Positions 36,551 through 36,571 of a DNA stretch of 36,571 bases are shown here, one piece after another. The notes under the pieces are model-generated. The model ran no database searches. It saw only the letters and a list, made by a program, of their open reading frames with translations, and was not told the origin of the DNA. Numbering within the stretch: position 1 is the stretch's first letter; every line of letters begins with the position of its first letter. The DNA lies in the NCBI GenBank assembly GCA_031290495.1, contig JAITNL010000223.1, positions 1 through 36,571 on the forward strand, in the 5' to 3' direction. Both the position numbers and the translations under genes were made by a program. Source of the stretch: Accumulibacter sp. (GTDB taxonomy: Bacteria; Pseudomonadota; Gammaproteobacteria; Burkholderiales; Rhodocyclaceae).

Positions 36551-36571
36551 ATGAAGATTACACGCATTGGT
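36551..36571 (+). mobile_element. 5' end of an IS110-family-like transposase gene, truncated by window end
   Basis: ATGAAGATTACACGCATTGGT = MKITRIG, the typical IS110/IS1111 DEDD transposase start, preceded by ggagaaggagg RBS-like sequence. Confidence 0.6.

Noticed and set aside
1-36571. CRISPR arrays, tRNA or rRNA genes
   Set aside because: No regularly spaced direct repeats and no tRNA/rRNA-like signatures recognised by eye; a tRNAscan/Infernal run would be decisive.

Overview
The window looks like beta-proteobacterial-type chromosome (taxon inferred from gene content only). From left to right it holds: a Gly-rich autotransporter; a truncated phage DUF2213-like fragment; a hicAB toxin-antitoxin pair; a REP-like inverted repeat; folP-etfB-etfA (minus strand); an orphan ORF; two single-domain pqiA genes and metY (minus); a poly-C tract upstream of a three-gene module of outer-membrane protein, PstS-like protein and GGDEF/EAL protein; a possible IS110 remnant; the NAD(P)H-hydrate repair gene nnr; a TRAP transporter dctPQM-eutBC operon (minus) interrupted by a composite palindromic repeat; an HDOD protein; and a yqjD/yqjE/yqjK-like envelope trio. 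The last third (24614-36044, minus) is a continuous nine-gene cluster: SAM-methyltransferase-like protein, FecE-type ATPase, an unusual exported poly-Gly protein, a TroA-like lipoprotein, two FecCD permeases, DUF58, a DUF4129-like membrane protein and a MoxR ATPase. It is preceded by a structured leader with mutually exclusive pairings and two intrinsic terminators. The fusion of a metal/cofactor-type ABC importer to a MoxR-DUF58 module under a riboswitch-like leader is the best candidate for an undescribed system. The window ends at the 5' end of an IS110-family-like transposase. All family calls come from reading motifs in the translations; no database search was run.
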